DNA from: Euglena gracilis
Taxonomy: Eukaryota; Euglenozoa; Euglenophyceae; Euglenales; Euglenaceae
NCBI GenBank assembly: GCA_900893395.1
Contig: CAAHFI011887139.1
Coordinates: forward strand, 1-20,586
Direction of reading: 5' to 3'
Length of the DNA stretch: 20,586 bases
A program made the position numbers and the translations under genes. The notes below the pieces were generated by a model, which saw only the letters and a list, made by a program, of their open reading frames with translations, had not been told where the DNA came from and made no database searches. Shown piece after piece: positions 19,371 to 20,586 of this stretch. How positions within the stretch are numbered: the stretch's first letter is position 1; each line of letters begins with the position of its first letter.

Positions 19371-20586
19371 TGTTAATGAAAGGGATAGGGTTAGGTCGAC
19401 TTGCACCCGAGAAGGGGTTGGCAGATAAAAGGGGTTTATTTTGTTAATGAAAGGGATAGGGTTAGGTCGACTTGCACCCGAGAAGGGGTTGGCGGATAAA
19501 AGGGGTTTATTTTGTTAATGAAAGGGATAGGGTTAGGTCGACTTGCACCCGAGAAGGGGTTGGCGATAAAGGGTTGGCAGATAAAAGGGGTTTATTTTGT
19601 TAATGAAAGGGATAGGGTTAGGTCGACTTGCACCCGAGAAGGGGTTGGCGGTAAAGGGGTTGGCAGATAAAAGGGGTTTATTTTGTTAATGAAAGGGATA
19701 GGGTTAGGTCGACTTGCACCCGAGAAGGGGTTGGCAGATAAAAGGGGTTGGCAGATAAAAGGGTTTATTTTGTTAATGAAAGGGATAGGGTTAGGTCGAC
19801 TTGCACCGAGGATAAGGGGTTGGCAGATAAAAGGGGTTTATTTTGTTAATGAAAGGGATAGGGTTAGGTCGACTTGCACCCGAGAAAGGGGTTGGCAGAT
19901 AAAAGGGGTTTATTTTGTTAATGAAAGGGATAGGGTTAGGTCGACTTGCACCCGAGAAGGGGTTGGCAGATAAAAGGGGTTTATTATTTTGTTAATGAAA
20001 GGGATAGGGTTAGGTCGACTTGCACCCGAGAAGGGGTTGGCAGATAAAAGGTTGCAGATAAAGGGGTTATTTTGTTAATGAAAGGGATAGGGTTAGGTCG
20101 ACTTGCACCCGAGAAGGGGGGATAAAAGGGGTTGGCAGATAAAAGGGGTTTATTTTGTTAATGAAAGGGATAGGGTTAGGTCGACTTGCACCCGAGAAGG
20201 GTTGGCGATAAAAGGGGTTGGCAGATAAAAGGGTTTTTTGTTAATGAAAGGGATAGGGTTAGGTCGACTTGCACCCGAGAAGGGTTGGCAGATAAAAGGG
20301 GTTTATTTTGTTAATGAAAGGGATAGGGTTAGGTCGACTTGCACCCGAGAAGGGGTTGGCGGATAAAAGGGGTTGGCGATTTATTTTGTTAATGAAAGGG
20401 ATAGGGTTAGGTCGACTTGCACCGAGAAGGGGTTGGCAGATAAAAGGGGTTTATTTTGTTAATGAAAGGGATAGGGTTAGGTCGACTTGCACCCGAGAAG
20501 GGGTTGGCAGATAAAAGGGGTAAAAGGGTTTATTTTGTTAATGAAAGGGATAGGGTTAGGTCGACTTGCACCCGAAAAAGGGGTTG

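Larger units (their letters stand above)
1..20586. repeat. 71-bp tandem satellite array, about 287 copies, filling the window
   Basis: Seen: the same 71-bp unit recurs head to tail without inversion or interruption from the first to the last base. I located the GTCGAC core 287 times, first at 28 and last at 20560; the mean spacing is about 71.8 bp. The unit contains, in order, an A/T-rich TTAATGAAA, a telomere-like G-rich stretch, GTCGACTTGCACCCGAG, AAGGGGTTGGCAGATAAAA, and GGGGTTTATTTTG. Base content is 20 A, 7 C, 25 G, 19 T. Both window edges cut through a unit, so the array is longer than the window. Known: long arrays of short units are typical of eukaryotic centromeric, pericentromeric or subtelomeric heterochromatin. 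Inference: this is such a satellite. The family and species are not recognised. Confidence 0.98.
18291..20586. repeat. Right block: about half the units are 78-88 bp through a 16-17-bp duplication
   Basis: Seen: of 29 GTCGAC spacings from 18289 to 20560, 16 are 78-88 bp (88, 86, 87, 84, 83, 86, 86, 81, 85, 86, 87, 83, 83, 83, 78, 79), the others 70-74 bp. The added bases are always at the same place: the segment from the first AAGGGGTT to the second AAGGGGTT (about GGGGTTGGCAGATAAAA) is present twice, complete or clipped. Often the first copy is the GGCGATA or GGCGGATA form and the second is GGCAGATA. Inference: a long-unit subtype generated by slippage between the two AAGGGGTT sites, or a consensus error promoted by them. 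The array continues beyond the window. Confidence 0.9.

Noticed and set aside
1-20586. CRISPR array
   Set aside because: There is no alternation of conserved repeat and unique spacer; the full 71-bp unit is conserved, and no cas-like gene is present.
1-20586. Array of mobile-element copies or terminal repeats
   Set aside because: Copies are head to tail with no internal domain, no target-site duplications and no inverted ends; simple tandem duplication explains everything seen.
1-20586. CENP-B box
   Set aside because: I looked for the TTCG-TTGGAA-CGGGA pattern on both strands of the unit and found no convincing match.

Overview
The whole 20,586-bp window is one uninterrupted head-to-tail tandem repeat (satellite) array with a 71-bp unit. 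It starts and ends inside the array, so no flanking unique sequence is visible. Counting the GTCGAC core that every unit carries, I find 287 copies by eye, all in the same orientation. I see no gene, RNA gene, transposon, CRISPR array or other non-satellite DNA on either strand. The unit has 20 A, 7 C, 25 G and 19 T (45% GC, with strong G over C asymmetry on the + strand). I do not recognise it as a named satellite family. A homogeneous array of this size suggests a eukaryotic genome (centromeric, pericentromeric, subtelomeric or other heterochromatin). That placement is inference, because nothing here identifies the species.

Layout: (A) about 1-1950 is an irregular left block. Nearly every unit has one or more small deletions, and only two of 27 measured spacings equal 71 bp. 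(B) About 1951-11400 is the core. Units are nearly identical: between 2343 and 9301 there are exactly 98 spacings totalling 98 x 71 bp, and I saw only two single-base differences. (C) About 11401-15000 is intermediate. Units are mostly 71 bp, but a recurrent GGCGATA variant (one A missing from GGCAGATA) appears in about 12 of 51 units. (D) About 15001-18290 has frequent homopolymer length changes and occasional partial duplications. (E) About 18291-20586 is the right block. Sixteen of 29 spacings are 78-88 bp, mostly because a 16-17-bp segment around TTGGCAGATAAAA is duplicated, apparently by slippage between two AAGGGGTT copies inside the unit.

Points worth attention are a telomere-like stretch in every unit (14 of 15 bases match TTAGGG repeats), the microhomology-driven 17-bp expansion concentrated at the right, and the near absence of base substitutions. 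The last point raises two explanations: very recent amplification with ongoing slippage, or noisy-read consensus errors at the two ends of an assembled array. The sequence alone cannot fully separate them. Short open reading frames across the window are by-products of the repeat, not genes.
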